From Amorphus sp040750475 (GTDB lineage Bacteria; Pseudomonadota; Alphaproteobacteria; Rhizobiales; Amorphaceae), in NCBI RefSeq assembly GCF_040750475.1, contig NZ_JABJVY010000010.1:111893-175892 (forward strand): a DNA stretch of 64,000 nt, given 5' to 3'. The position numbers and the translations under genes are program-made. Positions 42,523-52,655 of the stretch are shown here, in pieces. How positions within the stretch are numbered: position 1 is the stretch's first letter; every line of letters starts with the position of its first letter. The notes under the pieces were generated by a model, which saw only the letters and a list, made by a program, of their open reading frames with translations, was not told the DNA's origin and did not search any database.

Positions 42523-42927
42523 CTATGCTTCTTCCAGCTCGGTGAGCGTGCCGCAAAAGTCCTTCGGATGCAGGAACAGGACCCGCTTGCCGTGTGCGCC
42601 GATCTTCGGTTCGCCGGTTCCCAGCACTCGCGCGCCGGCCGCGACCAGCTTGTCGCGCGCCTCCATGATGTCGGTCACCTCGTAACAGACATGGTGCATG
42701 CCGCCGGTCGGGTTCTTCGCCAGAAAGCCGGCGATCGGCGAGTCCTCGCCAAGCGGCTCCAGGAGCTCGATCTTGGTGTTGGGGAGTTCGATGAACACGG
42801 TCGTCACGCCGTGATCCGGCTGAGGCAGCGGATCGGAGACAACGGCACCAAGCGTGTCGCGGTAGACCGCACTTGCCACCTCGATATCCGGCACCGCAAT
42901 CGCCACGTGGTTCAACCGTCCAAGCAT
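42523..42927 (-). CDS. mce: Methylmalonyl-CoA epimerase
   Basis: The 134-residue VOC-fold enzyme has the epimerase motifs LNHVAIAVPD, GVTTVFIELPNTKIELLEPLG and GGMHHVCYEV, with His and Glu metal ligands. It interconverts (R)- and (S)-methylmalonyl-CoA in propionyl-CoA catabolism. GGGAGGATTGCG precedes the ATG at 42927. It follows the RNase J gene with a 147-base gap and is followed by the DUF1467 gene. Confidence 0.95.
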   Translation of the reverse strand: MLGRLNHVAIAVPDIEVASAVYRDTLGAVVSDPLPQPDHGVTTVFIELPNTKIELLEPLGEDSPIAGFLAKNPTGGMHHVCYEVTDIMEARDKLVAAGARVLGTGEPKIGAHGKRVLFLHPKDFCGTLTELEEA

Positions 42928-43074
42928 CGCAATCCTCCCGCGCCGGCTTGCGCCTCCCCATTTGACCGAAATGCGCGGGAAGGCGCCTTTATCCTGAAAG
43001 TGCTCTCGGCTTTCGTCCTGGTCCCGCCGATTGTTGCGAAAAAGCGAAGCCGCCATTTTCGCCCGGCGCCCTAT

Positions 43075-44742
43075 TCATAGGACTGTGACGTCCACCCGGC
43101 AAAGGGGCTTCTTGCCCCACCGTTGCGCCGTGAGCGAGCGTAACGCCCGACGGACCGCCTTTGCGACAAGCTCCCGGTCGCGCCGCCGCGGCCGCGGAAT
43201 TCCGTCAAGCGCCTCAATCGCGGCGTCCTGGAGAAGCTCCACGAACGTGTCGCCCTCGGCATCAACCGTCGGCAGTCCGAACAGGGTCACCGTCGGATCG
43301 ACCGCGAGATCGCCGCGATCGTCCAGCACGACATGTCCCACGACGCAGCCGGCAAAAGACAGCTTACGGCGCTCCTGGGTTCCGCTCATCGCCGGCTCGG
43401 TGATCAGGTTGCCGTCCTTGTAGAGAACGCCGACGGGCGCCTCGTCGATGATCTCGGCCGGCCCTGGCGCAAGACGGAAAACGTCGCCGTTGCGTCCCTT
43501 CACCACCTCCGGAATGCCTTGCGCCTTCGCGAAACGCGCATGCTGGGCGAGATGGTAGGGCTCGCCGTGCACTGGCACGAGCACCTGCGGCTTCAGCCAG
43601 CGATAGAGGTCGGCAAGCTCGTCACGGCGCGGATGGCCGGAGACGTGCACCAGATCGTCCCGGTCGGTCAGGATCTCGATGCCACGCTCGGCAAGCGCGT
43701 TCACGACCGAGATGACAGAAGACTCATTGCCCGGGATCGTGCGGGAAGAGAAGATCACGAGATCGCCCGGCGACAGCGCCACACGCGGATGATCGTCCGC
43801 CGCAATTCGCGCAAGGGCGGCACGCGGTTCCCCCTGGCTCCCGGTCAGAAGCGCCACGACCTTCTCGCGCGGCAGGTAGCCATAGGCCTCCTCGTCGAGG
43901 AATTTCGGCAAGCCGTCAAGATAGCCGAGTTCGCGGGCGACCTCGATCACCCGCTTCATGGCTCGCCCGATCACCACCACGTCGCGGCCCGCGGCCTGGG
44001 CCGCCAAAGCGACCGCCCGAAGGCGCGCGACATTGGACGCGAAGGTGGTCACGGCGACCCGGTTCGGCGCCTGCTTGACGATCTCGGCCAACCGCGCCGC
44101 GACATCGGCCTCCGACGGAGACCGCCCCTCGCGGACCGCATTGGTCGAATCGCAGATCAGCGCCCGCACGCCCTCCTCGCCAACTGCCTGAAGCCGCGCC
44201 ACGTCGATCGGAAGCCCGATCCCCGGCGTCATATCGATCTTCCAGTCGCCGGAATGAACGATCGTTCCGTGCGCCGTGCGGATCACCAGCGCATTCGGCT
44301 CCGGGATCGAATGGCTCATGGGGACCAGCTCGACGTCGAACGGCCCGATCTGCACCCGTCCGCCCTGCTCTATCGGCGTGACCGGAACCGGTTCCGAGCC
44401 GCGATTCTCGATCGCCTTCGCCTCTAACAACCCCGCGGTGAAGGCGGTCGCATAGATCGGCACCCGCAAGCGCGGCCAGAGGTCCAGGACCGCGCCATAG
44501 TGGTCCTCGTGGGCGTGGGTGATCACGATCCCGGCAAGGTTGTCGCATTCCTCTTCGATGAAGCGGATGTCCGGATAGATCAGATCCACGCCCGGCGTGG
44601 TCTGGTCACCAAAGGTGACGCCGAGGTCCACCATCAACCAGGTCCGATCATGAGCCGGACCGAGGCCGTACAGGCCGAGATTCATTCCGATTTCGCCGAC
44701 GCCCCCGAGCGGCAGAAAAACGAGCTCGTCGCGAGCGGCCAT
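43075..44742 (-). CDS. rnj: Ribonuclease J
   Basis: A 555-residue metallo-beta-lactamase/beta-CASP nuclease. Motif HAHEDH (residues 76-81) and the later GDWK segment bind two zinc ions; the beta-CASP part and the C-terminal domain of RNase J follow. It processes and degrades RNA, including rRNA maturation in alphaproteobacteria. The start is the ATG at 44742 with CAGGAG upstream; a TTG two codons earlier is in frame. birA ends within 3 bases of the ATG, so the two genes are coupled. Confidence 0.95.
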   Translation of the reverse strand: MAARDELVFLPLGGVGEIGMNLGLYGLGPAHDRTWLMVDLGVTFGDQTTPGVDLIYPDIRFIEEECDNLAGIVITHAHEDHYGAVLDLWPRLRVPIYATAFTAGLLEAKAIENRGSEPVPVTPIEQGGRVQIGPFDVELVPMSHSIPEPNALVIRTAHGTIVHSGDWKIDMTPGIGLPIDVARLQAVGEEGVRALICDSTNAVREGRSPSEADVAARLAEIVKQAPNRVAVTTFASNVARLRAVALAAQAAGRDVVVIGRAMKRVIEVARELGYLDGLPKFLDEEAYGYLPREKVVALLTGSQGEPRAALARIAADDHPRVALSPGDLVIFSSRTIPGNESSVISVVNALAERGIEILTDRDDLVHVSGHPRRDELADLYRWLKPQVLVPVHGEPYHLAQHARFAKAQGIPEVVKGRNGDVFRLAPGPAEIIDEAPVGVLYKDGNLITEPAMSGTQERRKLSFAGCVVGHVVLDDRGDLAVDPTVTLFGLPTVDAEGDTFVELLQDAAIEALDGIPRPRRRDRELVAKAVRRALRSLTAQRWGKKPLCRVDVTVL

Positions 44743-44744
44743 TC

Positions 44745-45554
44745 TCAACTCCTGACTGTCGCGGCCGCCCCGAAATGGACGTCGCCGGCCGCGATCGTTT
44801 CCATCGATCCGTCGTCCGAGCGCACCACAAGATGGCCGCTAGGATCGACGGTCTCGTAAATCCCCCGGACGAGCGTGCCGTCGCCCCGGTCGACCGCTAT
44901 CGATCCGCCAAGGCCCGCTGCGCGCGCCATCCAGGCAGAGCGAAGTCCGACGAAGCCGGGACCACCCGCCTGCCAGGCCGAAAAGCGTGCCACCCATGCT
45001 CTCGAAAGCGCTTTGAACAGATCCGCAGCTTTCGCGGCTGGACGGATCTCGGCGAGAGAGGCGACCTGATAGGCGGTACCGGCAGGAGCCGCAGTTACGT
45101 TGATCCCGATCCCGATCGCAACCACGGTTGCGTCCATCCCAGGCCGGGCCTCCAAGAGGATCCCCGCGATCTTCGCGCCGGACCATAAGACGTCGTTGGG
45201 CCATTTGAGGGCGAAGCTTGTCCTTTCCGAGCCTGGCCCGCCTTCGCGAACACCGACGCTCGCCTCCAACGCATCCAACGCGGCGAGCCCTGCGGCAAAG
45301 CCTAGCGTCGCTGCCACGTCCGCACGCACGGGAACGCTGAGAAGCAGCGTGGCTGCAAGATTGCCGTCCGTCGACGCCCAGCTGCGGCCGCGGCGACCGC
45401 GCCCGGCGGTCTGGTTCCGCGTGACCAGCCAGAGCGGACCCTTGTCGCCGGCTTCCGCGCGCGCCAGAGCCTCCGCGTTGGTCGATCCGATCTCGGCGAA
45501 ACTCTCCAGACGGTAGCCAACCGAAACCGCATCGGAAGCGAGCTGAAAATCCAT
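44745..45554 (-). CDS. birA: Biotin--[acetyl-CoA carboxylase] ligase
   Basis: A 269-residue biotin-protein ligase with GRGRRGRSW (biotinyl-5'-AMP binding), KWPNDVLW and GIGINV motifs. It lacks the N-terminal helix-turn-helix of the E. coli BirA repressor, so it is a pure ligase of the short type. The ATG at 45554 is preceded by an in-frame GTG; either may be used. It lies 68 bases after nuoN at the end of the nuo gene run, the usual place in this order. Confidence 0.94.
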   Translation of the reverse strand: MDFQLASDAVSVGYRLESFAEIGSTNAEALARAEAGDKGPLWLVTRNQTAGRGRRGRSWASTDGNLAATLLLSVPVRADVAATLGFAAGLAALDALEASVGVREGGPGSERTSFALKWPNDVLWSGAKIAGILLEARPGMDATVVAIGIGINVTAAPAGTAYQVASLAEIRPAAKAADLFKALSRAWVARFSAWQAGGPGFVGLRSAWMARAAGLGGSIAVDRGDGTLVRGIYETVDPSGHLVVRSDDGSMETIAAGDVHFGAAATVRS

Positions 45555-45622
45555 CACCCAGTTCGCGCCACCAAGACGGGATCGGACGGTCGGACCGGCG
45601 CCTGGAACACCGGCGGTCCGGG

Positions 45623-47053
45623 TTAGAACAGGCTCTGGGCCGCCGTCGTCGCTGCCGCCTGTAGCGGTGCGGCGACGAACACGAAGAACAGAACGAAGAT
45701 ACCGGAGAGCCCGAGCACGACCCGCAGTTCACCCGGCATCGGCTCGAACTGTTCCGCCGGCTCGTCGAAATACATCAGCTTGACGATCCGGAGATAGTAG
45801 AACGCGCCCACGACCGAGGTCAGCACGCCGATGACCGCCAGCGTGTAGAGCCCGCCTTCGATCGCCGCCAGGAAGACGTAGAACTTGCCAAAGAACCCGG
45901 CGAGCGGTGGGATGCCCGCAAGCGAGAACATCAGCATCGACAGGATGAACGCCATCACCGGCCGCGACCGGGCGAGACCGGCGAGCTGATCGATATCGTA
46001 GGTCATACCGTCCTTGCGCCGCATGGCGAGGATGCAGGCGAAGACGCCGAGCGTCATGGCGACGTAGATCGTCATATAGAGGATCACGCCCTGGACGCCC
46101 TGCGCTGTGCCCGGTGCCAGACCGACCAGCGCGTAGCCCATATGACCAATCGAAGAATAGGCCATCAGCCGCTTGATGTTGCGCTGTCCGATTGCCGCGA
46201 ACGAGCCAAGCGCCATCGACAGGATCGAGACGAAAACGACGATCTGCTGCCATTCGAACGCCGCGGGACCGAATGCCTCGATCACGATCCGCACCAGGAG
46301 CGCCATCGCTGCCACCTTGGGCGCCGCCGCGAAGAAGGCCGTCACCGGTGTCGGCGCTCCTTCGTAGACGTCCGGCGTCCACATATGGAACGGCACGGCG
46401 GAGATCTTGAAGGCGAGGCCCGCGATCACGAACACGATGCCGAAGATGATCCCGAGGCTCGCGCCATCCTGGCTGATCACGGACGAGATGGTGTCGAAGT
46501 TGATCGAACCCGCGAAGCCGTAGGTCAGCGAGACGCCGTAAAGCAGCATGCCGGACGAGAGCGCGCCGAGAACGAAATATTTCAGACCCGCCTCGGTGGA
46601 ACGCACCGAATCCCGGTTGATCGAGGCGACCACATAGAGCGCCAGCGACTGCAGCTCGAGACCGAGATAAAGCGCCAGCATGTCGCCGGCGGAAATCATG
46701 ACCATCATCCCGAGCGTCGCCAGCACGACGAGCACGGGATACTCGAAGCGCTCGAACTTGGCAGCCTTCGCATAGGCCGTCGTCATGACGATCGCGAAGC
46801 CGGAACCGATCAGGCTGAGGATCTTGAAGAACCGCCCGTACGCATCCAGCACGAAGGCACCCTGAAACTCGGTGCCGTAGGAGGGAGCGAAGAGCAGAAG
46901 GAGGCCCGCGACGGCGACGAGAACGATCGCACCGATCGTTACCGTCCCCGTGGACTGCTCGCCCCCGAACACGCCGATCATGAGCAGCGCCAACGCGCCG
47001 ACCGCAAGGACGAGCTCGGGAAGAAGGGGCATGAGGTCGGGCAACGTCGTCAT
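45623..47053 (-). CDS. nuoN: NADH-quinone oxidoreductase subunit N
   Basis: A 476-residue membrane subunit of the proton-translocating antiporter-like type; the VEDFKIS-like segment (AGLAFKISAVPFHMWTPDVYEGAPTPVTAFFAAAPK) with its key Lys residues is present. It has about 14 hydrophobic helices. It is the last nuo gene, 40 bases after nuoM, with birA following. Confidence 0.96.
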   Translation of the reverse strand: MTTLPDLMPLLPELVLAVGALALLMIGVFGGEQSTGTVTIGAIVLVAVAGLLLLFAPSYGTEFQGAFVLDAYGRFFKILSLIGSGFAIVMTTAYAKAAKFERFEYPVLVVLATLGMMVMISAGDMLALYLGLELQSLALYVVASINRDSVRSTEAGLKYFVLGALSSGMLLYGVSLTYGFAGSINFDTISSVISQDGASLGIIFGIVFVIAGLAFKISAVPFHMWTPDVYEGAPTPVTAFFAAAPKVAAMALLVRIVIEAFGPAAFEWQQIVVFVSILSMALGSFAAIGQRNIKRLMAYSSIGHMGYALVGLAPGTAQGVQGVILYMTIYVAMTLGVFACILAMRRKDGMTYDIDQLAGLARSRPVMAFILSMLMFSLAGIPPLAGFFGKFYVFLAAIEGGLYTLAVIGVLTSVVGAFYYLRIVKLMYFDEPAEQFEPMPGELRVVLGLSGIFVLFFVFVAAPLQAAATTAAQSLF

Positions 47054-47093
47054 CCCTTAAGCCTCGCGGGGAACGGTGATTTCACGATCGTCA

Positions 47094-48605
47094 TCAATGC
47101 AGCACCTGCGCCGACTGGTGCGCCACTTCCAGCGCCGAATGATACTGCTGCAGCAGCGCGTCGACCGATGCGGAGGTCATGTGCAGAACCGGCGTCGGCC
47201 AGATACCGAAGAAGATCGTGATGACGATCAACGGCACCAGCACGAACTTCTCGCGCAGGTTCAGGTCCGTCATCGACTTCAAGCTCTCCTTCTCCAAGGG
47301 CCCGAACACGACCCGGCGATAGAGCCAAAGCGCGTAGCCAGCAGAAAGAATGATGCCCGTCGCCGCCAGGAAGGCCACCCATGTGTTGACCTGGAACGCA
47401 CCGACCATGGTCAGGAACTCGCCGACGAAGCCCGAGGTGCCCGGCAGGCCGACATTGGCCATCGTGAACACCATGAACACCATGGCATACCACGGCATCC
47501 GGCTTGCGAGACCGCCATAGGAGGCGATCGCCAGCGAATGGGTCCGGTCGTAGATCACGCCAACACACAGGAACAGCGCGGCCGACACGATGCCGTGGGA
47601 CAGCATCAGGAAGATCGCGCCTTCGATGCCCTGGGTGGTCGCCGTGAACATGCCCATGGTCACGAAGCCCATATGGGCGACCGACGAATAGGCGATCAGC
47701 TTCTTCACGTTGTCCTGCATCAACGCCACCAGTGAGGCGTAGATGATCGCGATCACGGACAGCGCGAACACCAGCGGGGCGAAGAAGTCGGACGCGACCG
47801 GGAACATCGGCAGCGAGTAGCGCAGCACGCCGAAGCCACCCATCTTCAACAGGATGCCGGCCAGCACGCTGGAGGCCGCAGTCGGCGCCTCCACGTGGGC
47901 ATCGGGAAGCCAGGTGTGCACCGGCCACATCGGCATCTTCACCGCGAACGAAGCGAAGAAGCCCAGGAACAGCCAGTACTCCATCGACGTCGGGAAATCG
48001 TGTTGCAAGAGCTCCGGCACGCTGGTGGTCCCGGTCTCCCAGTAGATCGCCATGATCGACAGGAGCATGAACAGCGAGCCGAGCAGTGTGTAGAGGAAGA
48101 ACTTGAAGCTCGCGTAGACGCGCCGGTCGTGCCCCCAGATGCCGATGATCAGGAACATCGGGATCAGACCGCCTTCGAAGAAGACGTAGAAGACCACGAT
48201 GTCGAGCGCGGTGAACACGCCGATCATCAGGGTTTCCAGCACCAGGAAGGCGATCATGTACTCCTTCACCCGGTAGCTGATCGCTTGCCAGGAGGCCAGG
48301 ATACAGAACGGCATCAGCAGCGTCGTCAGGATGACGAACAGGATCGAGATGCCGTCGATACCGACATGGTAGGTGAAGGGCCCGCCGATCCACTCATAAC
48401 GTTCCACGAGCTGGAAGCCCGGGTTCGTCGGATCGAATTGGACGATGATCAAGAGCGAGACGAGGAAGGTGAACACCGTGGTGATCAACCCGACGCGACG
48501 AATGTTCGTCAGCGCCGCCTCGTCGTCCCCCCGGACGAGCAGGATGAACAGGACCCCGACGAGCGGGAGAAAGGTGACGATCGTAATCAGCGGCCAATCG
48601 CTCAT
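47094..48605 (-). CDS. nuoM: NADH-quinone oxidoreductase subunit M
   Basis: A 503-residue antiporter-like subunit with the hallmark segment VKMPMWPVHTWLPDAHVEAPTAASSVLAG containing proton-channel Lys and His. About 14 membrane helices. I chose the ATG at 48605, whose first base is the last base of the nuoL stop (TGATG); a GTG one codon earlier is in frame. Normal length for NuoM. Confidence 0.96.
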   Translation of the reverse strand: MSDWPLITIVTFLPLVGVLFILLVRGDDEAALTNIRRVGLITTVFTFLVSLLIIVQFDPTNPGFQLVERYEWIGGPFTYHVGIDGISILFVILTTLLMPFCILASWQAISYRVKEYMIAFLVLETLMIGVFTALDIVVFYVFFEGGLIPMFLIIGIWGHDRRVYASFKFFLYTLLGSLFMLLSIMAIYWETGTTSVPELLQHDFPTSMEYWLFLGFFASFAVKMPMWPVHTWLPDAHVEAPTAASSVLAGILLKMGGFGVLRYSLPMFPVASDFFAPLVFALSVIAIIYASLVALMQDNVKKLIAYSSVAHMGFVTMGMFTATTQGIEGAIFLMLSHGIVSAALFLCVGVIYDRTHSLAIASYGGLASRMPWYAMVFMVFTMANVGLPGTSGFVGEFLTMVGAFQVNTWVAFLAATGIILSAGYALWLYRRVVFGPLEKESLKSMTDLNLREKFVLVPLIVITIFFGIWPTPVLHMTSASVDALLQQYHSALEVAHQSAQVLH

Positions 48606-50545
48606 CACGGAGCCCCCACGCCCGACAGCATTGCCCAGGTAACAAGCGCCGCCACGCCGATCAGCATCGCGAACGCATAGTGATAGATGTAGCCGGTCTG
48701 AAGTCGCACGACCCGTTGGGTGACATCGAGCACCCGGTGCGACACGCCGTCGGGACCGAACCCGTCAATCAGCCAGCCATCACCCTTCTTCCAGAGGAAG
48801 CGGCCAAGCCACTTCGCCGGGCGCACGAAGATCGTGTCGTAGAGCTCGTCGAAGTACCACTTGTTGAGAAGGAACTGATACAGCGCCGGATGTTCGCGGG
48901 CGAGCGTCACCGGCGTCTTCGGCGCTGCCATGTACCACCAATAGGCCCAGGCCACACCGATTACCATCATGATCGACGGCGCGATCGGCACCCATCCCGG
49001 CAGGTGGTGCATTTCCTCAAGCACATGGTTCTCCTCGCCGAGATAGAGCGACGTCCGCCAGAAGTGCTCGTAGCCGTGGCCGATGAACTCGTTGTGAAGC
49101 AGGAAGCCCGCGAACAGCGCGCCGAAGGACAGCGCCGCAAGCGGGATCAGCATCACCGGCGGGCTTTCGTGGGCATGCTTGAAGACGTCGGCCGTCGCCC
49201 GCGTCTTGCCGTGGAACGTCATGAAAATCAGTCGCCAAGTGTAGAAAGCCGTCAGGAGCGCGGCGAACAGGGTGAGCCAGAAGGCGTAGGCGGAGAACGG
49301 ATTCTCCGCCGCGAAGGTCGCCTCGATGATGGCGTCCTTGGAGAAGTAGCCCGAGGTGAACGGGAAGCCGGTCAGCGCCAGGCCGCCAATCACCATCGCG
49401 GCGTAAGTCCACGGGATCTTCTTGGCAAGCCCGCCCATCTTCCGCATGTCCTGCTCGTCGTGCATCGCGTGGATGACGGAGCCGGCACCGAGGAACAGGA
49501 GCGCCTTGAAGAAGCCGTGAGTCATCAGATGGAAGATGCCGGCCGAATAGGCACCCACCCCTAGCGCGGCGAACATGTAGCCGAGCTGGGAACAGGTCGA
49601 ATAGGCGATCACCCTCTTAATGTCGTTCTGCACGCAACCGATCGTAGCGGCAAAGAAGGCCGTCGTGGCACCGATGAACGTGACGAAGGTCAGCGCCGTC
49701 GGCGCGTATTCGAACAGCGGCGACATCCGCGCAACCATGAACACGCCCGCCGTCACCATGGTCGCGGCGTGGATTAGTGCGGAAACCGGGGTCGGGCCTT
49801 CCATTGCGTCCGGCAGCCACGTGTGCAGGCCGATCTGCGCCGACTTACCCATTGCTCCGATGAACAGGAGGAAGCAGATCGTCTCCACCGCGTTCACCTG
49901 GTAGCCCAGGAAGGTCATGGTGGTGGTCGATAGCGAGCCGGCCTCACTGAAGATCGTGTCGAGGTCGACCGACCCCACCAGCGCGAACAGCGCGAAGATG
50001 CCGAGCATGAAGCCGAAATCGCCGACGCGGTTGACGACGAAGGCCTTGATGGCCGCGGCCACCGCCGAGGGGCGCGTGTACCAGAAGCCGATCAGAAGGT
50101 AGGAGGCGAGGCCGACGCCTTCCCAGCCGAAGAACATCTGCACGATGTTGTCGGCCGTGATCAGCATCAGCATGGCGAAGGTGAACAGCGACAGATAGGC
50201 GAAGAAGCGCGGGCGATCGGGATCGTGGGACATGTACCCGATCGAATAGAGGTGGACGAGCGCCGACACCGAAGTCACCACGATCATCATGACCACGGTG
50301 AGCGTGTCGATCCTGAGCGCCCAGTGGATCTCGAGCGCACCGGAGACGATCCAGTCCGACAACGGCACCTTGACGGGTTCCACGTCGGAGAAGCCGACGT
50401 GGAAGAAGGCGACCCACGACAACGCCGCGGACACCATCAGGAGGCTCGTTGTCACCACCTCGCTCGCCCGGGATCCGATCAACCGGCCGAAGATGCCGGC
50501 GATCAGAAATCCGAGAAGCGGGAGGAAGACGATTGCAGCGTACAT
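48605..50545 (-). CDS. nuoL: NADH-quinone oxidoreductase subunit L
   Basis: A 646-residue subunit, the largest membrane arm protein, with the GLHTWLPDAMEGPTPVSALIHAATMV segment and a C-terminal extension that carries the lateral helix and final membrane helix. It is the distal proton pump of complex I. It ends overlapping nuoM by one base and starts 7 bases after nuoK. Confidence 0.97.
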   Translation of the reverse strand: MYAAIVFLPLLGFLIAGIFGRLIGSRASEVVTTSLLMVSAALSWVAFFHVGFSDVEPVKVPLSDWIVSGALEIHWALRIDTLTVVMMIVVTSVSALVHLYSIGYMSHDPDRPRFFAYLSLFTFAMLMLITADNIVQMFFGWEGVGLASYLLIGFWYTRPSAVAAAIKAFVVNRVGDFGFMLGIFALFALVGSVDLDTIFSEAGSLSTTTMTFLGYQVNAVETICFLLFIGAMGKSAQIGLHTWLPDAMEGPTPVSALIHAATMVTAGVFMVARMSPLFEYAPTALTFVTFIGATTAFFAATIGCVQNDIKRVIAYSTCSQLGYMFAALGVGAYSAGIFHLMTHGFFKALLFLGAGSVIHAMHDEQDMRKMGGLAKKIPWTYAAMVIGGLALTGFPFTSGYFSKDAIIEATFAAENPFSAYAFWLTLFAALLTAFYTWRLIFMTFHGKTRATADVFKHAHESPPVMLIPLAALSFGALFAGFLLHNEFIGHGYEHFWRTSLYLGEENHVLEEMHHLPGWVPIAPSIMMVIGVAWAYWWYMAAPKTPVTLAREHPALYQFLLNKWYFDELYDTIFVRPAKWLGRFLWKKGDGWLIDGFGPDGVSHRVLDVTQRVVRLQTGYIYHYAFAMLIGVAALVTWAMLSGVGAP

Positions 50546-50552
50546 CGCGCCC

Positions 50553-50861
50553 TCAGCCCTTCATCGAATTGATGTCTTGCACCGCGATCGAGCCGCGGTT
50601 GCGGAAGAAGACGACCAGAATGGCGAGCCCGATCGCCGCTTCGGCGGCCGCGACGGTCAGGACGAACAGGGCGAACACCTGCCCCACCAGATCGCCGAGA
50701 AAGGCCGAGAACGCCACAAAGTTCAGGTTGACGGACAACAGGATGAGCTCGATCGCCATCAAGATGACGATGACGTTCCTGCGGTTGAGGAAGATGCCGA
50801 ACACCCCGAGGGTGAACAGGATCGCCGCCACCGTGAGATAGTGCGCCAGACCGACCGCCAT
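50553..50861 (-). CDS. nuoK: NADH-quinone oxidoreductase subunit K
   Basis: A 102-residue membrane subunit with three helices and the conserved Glu residues in NVIVILMAIELILLSVNLN. Start at the ATG at 50861, 52 bases after nuoJ, giving the standard length; longer frames give an unrelated leader. Confidence 0.97.
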   Translation of the reverse strand: MAVGLAHYLTVAAILFTLGVFGIFLNRRNVIVILMAIELILLSVNLNFVAFSAFLGDLVGQVFALFVLTVAAAEAAIGLAILVVFFRNRGSIAVQDINSMKG

Positions 50862-50913
50862 TTTCGGTTCTGCCTCTTCTTGGAAATGAACTGTTCGGTC
50901 GAACGAGGTTGAG

Positions 50914-51528
50914 TCAGATTCCCTTGCGAGAGGGAACCTTTCGAACCTCGACCGACTGTTCGGGCGTGCGTGCAACCTGCTGGGAGATGTCCTGCCGCTT
51001 GACGCCTTCCTTGTGGCGCAGCGTCAGAACGATGGCTCCAACCATGGCAACGAGCAGGATCAGGCCCGCAGCTTGGAAGAAGTATACGTAGCGGGTGTAG
51101 AGCAGCTCTCCGAGCGCCGCAATATTGGTCGTCTCGGAGACCGGTGGGATCGGCGCCGTCGCGTCCGCCGCCACCTCGGGCGCGATCACCCAGCTCCCCA
51201 GCACCAGCAAAAGCTCGATCAGGAGGACAAAGCCGATCAGGCCGCCAACCGGGAGATATTGCAGCGCCCCGTGACGCAGCTCGGCGAAGTCGACATCGAG
51301 CATCATCACCACGAACAGGAACAGAACGGCCACCGCGCCGACATAGACGACGACCAGGATCATCGCCAGGAACTCCGCGCCCAGCAGCAGAAACAGCCCG
51401 GCGGAATTGAAAAAGGCGAGGATCAAGAACAGGACCGAATGGACCGGGTTGCGCGACGAAATGACCATGAAGGCCGACGCCACCGTCACCGCGGCGAAAA
51501 GATAGAAAAATAGCGTCTGTACAATCAT
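50914..51528 (-). CDS. nuoJ: NADH-quinone oxidoreductase subunit J
   Basis: A 204-residue membrane subunit with five helices and the VVYVGAVAVLFLFVVMMLD motif including the conserved Tyr and Gly of helix 3 (pi-bulge region). The C-terminal 35 residues are a hydrophilic tail. It lies 80 bases after nuoI. Confidence 0.97.
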   Translation of the reverse strand: MIVQTLFFYLFAAVTVASAFMVISSRNPVHSVLFLILAFFNSAGLFLLLGAEFLAMILVVVYVGAVAVLFLFVVMMLDVDFAELRHGALQYLPVGGLIGFVLLIELLLVLGSWVIAPEVAADATAPIPPVSETTNIAALGELLYTRYVYFFQAAGLILLVAMVGAIVLTLRHKEGVKRQDISQQVARTPEQSVEVRKVPSRKGI

Positions 51529-51608
51529 CGCCAGGCCCGCCCCGTGGCCGCAATGGTCGTCTGCCCGCGTCGTCTCATAGCCGAGCCCTCATTCAGCGTC
51601 CACATGCC

Positions 51609-52100
51609 TCACCGGAACGGCGCGTCTTGCGCGATATTGCGCGCGATCTCACGCTCCCAGCGATCGCCGTTCGCAAGCAGCCTCTCCTTGTCGTAGTAGA
51701 GCTCCTCGCGCGTCTCGGTCGCGAACTCGAAGTTCGGACCCTCGACGATCGCCTCCACCGGGCATGCCTCCTGGCAGAAGCCGCAGTAGATGCACTTCAC
51801 CATGTCGATGTCGTAGCGGGTGGTGCGCCGGGTACCGTCGTTGCGACGCGGCCCCGCTTCGATCGTGATGGCCTGGGCCGGGCAGATCGCCTCGCAGAGC
51901 TTGCAGGCGATGCAGCGTTCCTGGCCGTTGGGATAGCGGCGAAGCGCGTGCTCGCCGCGGAAACGGGGTGAAATCGGCCCTTTTTCGAAGGGGTAGTTCA
52001 AGGTCGACTTCGGCTTGAAGAAATAGCGCATCGACAGGAAAAAAGCCGATACGAACTCCGACAAGAGCATCGATTTGGCTGCACGATCCAAGGCTGCCAT
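51609..52100 (-). CDS. nuoI: NADH-quinone oxidoreductase subunit I
   Basis: A 163-residue peripheral subunit with two 4Fe-4S ferredoxin motifs, CIACKLCEAICP and CIYCGFCQEACP, carrying clusters N6a and N6b. ATG at 52100. It lies 114 bases after the GFA-domain gene that separates it from nuoH. Confidence 0.97.
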   Translation of the reverse strand: MAALDRAAKSMLLSEFVSAFFLSMRYFFKPKSTLNYPFEKGPISPRFRGEHALRRYPNGQERCIACKLCEAICPAQAITIEAGPRRNDGTRRTTRYDIDMVKCIYCGFCQEACPVEAIVEGPNFEFATETREELYYDKERLLANGDRWEREIARNIAQDAPFR

Positions 52101-52214
52101 GACGCGTGTCCTCGTAGGTCCAATCTCTGCGCGCTCCGGCAGGGGCGCCGGTCGCGCGCGGTGTCGTCAATTCCATCCCACCCGGCACATTGCGGTCCGG
52201 ACGGGCTCGGTTTG

Positions 52215-52655
52215 TCAGTTCGTGGCGGCTTTGCGCGCGCGAGAGAACGTCTCGTAGCGCGGCAGGCCGTCATCAAAGGTCACGAACGGAAGCTTCGCAC
52301 TCCAGAAGGCGTGCCCCTTGGGTGCGATCCGCTGCGGCTCATCGAAGGCGCCGATCGCAAGATAGATCTCATTGTCGGGAATCGACGCATCCAGATAGCC
52401 GATCGGCGATCCGCACCGACCGCACCATTGGCGCTTTGCGTCGCCCGACGATCCGGAACGCGATTCAGGCGTCCCCGTCCAGACGATCGCTGCGGCGCGG
52501 AACCCGACCCAAAGCGTTACGGGTGCTCCCGTTGCCTGCCGACAGTCGGAGCAGTGACAATAAGCCGCCCAGACCGGCTCGCCTTCGGCGGAAAACCGGA
52601 TCGCCCCGCAGGCACAGCCGCCTTTATGGTCCGCCGTCAATTCCATCTCAGGCAT
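52215..52655 (-). CDS. GFA (CENP-V type) zinc protein inside the nuo operon, copy 1
   Basis: The 146-residue protein has the GFA fold cysteines: Cys14 and Cys16 (CAC), Cys33, Cys35 and Cys38 (CHCSDC), and Cys78 and Cys81 (CGRC), which bind structural and catalytic-like zinc. The family is named after glutathione-dependent formaldehyde-activating enzyme, but most members have no proven reaction, so I do not assign one. It overlaps the end of nuoH by eight bases and precedes nuoI, so it is embedded in the complex I operon. A second GFA gene lies between nuoC and nuoD. An ATG three codons on is an alternative start. Confidence 0.9.
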   Translation of the reverse strand: MPEMELTADHKGGCACGAIRFSAEGEPVWAAYCHCSDCRQATGAPVTLWVGFRAAAIVWTGTPESRSGSSGDAKRQWCGRCGSPIGYLDASIPDNEIYLAIGAFDEPQRIAPKGHAFWSAKLPFVTFDDGLPRYETFSRARKAATN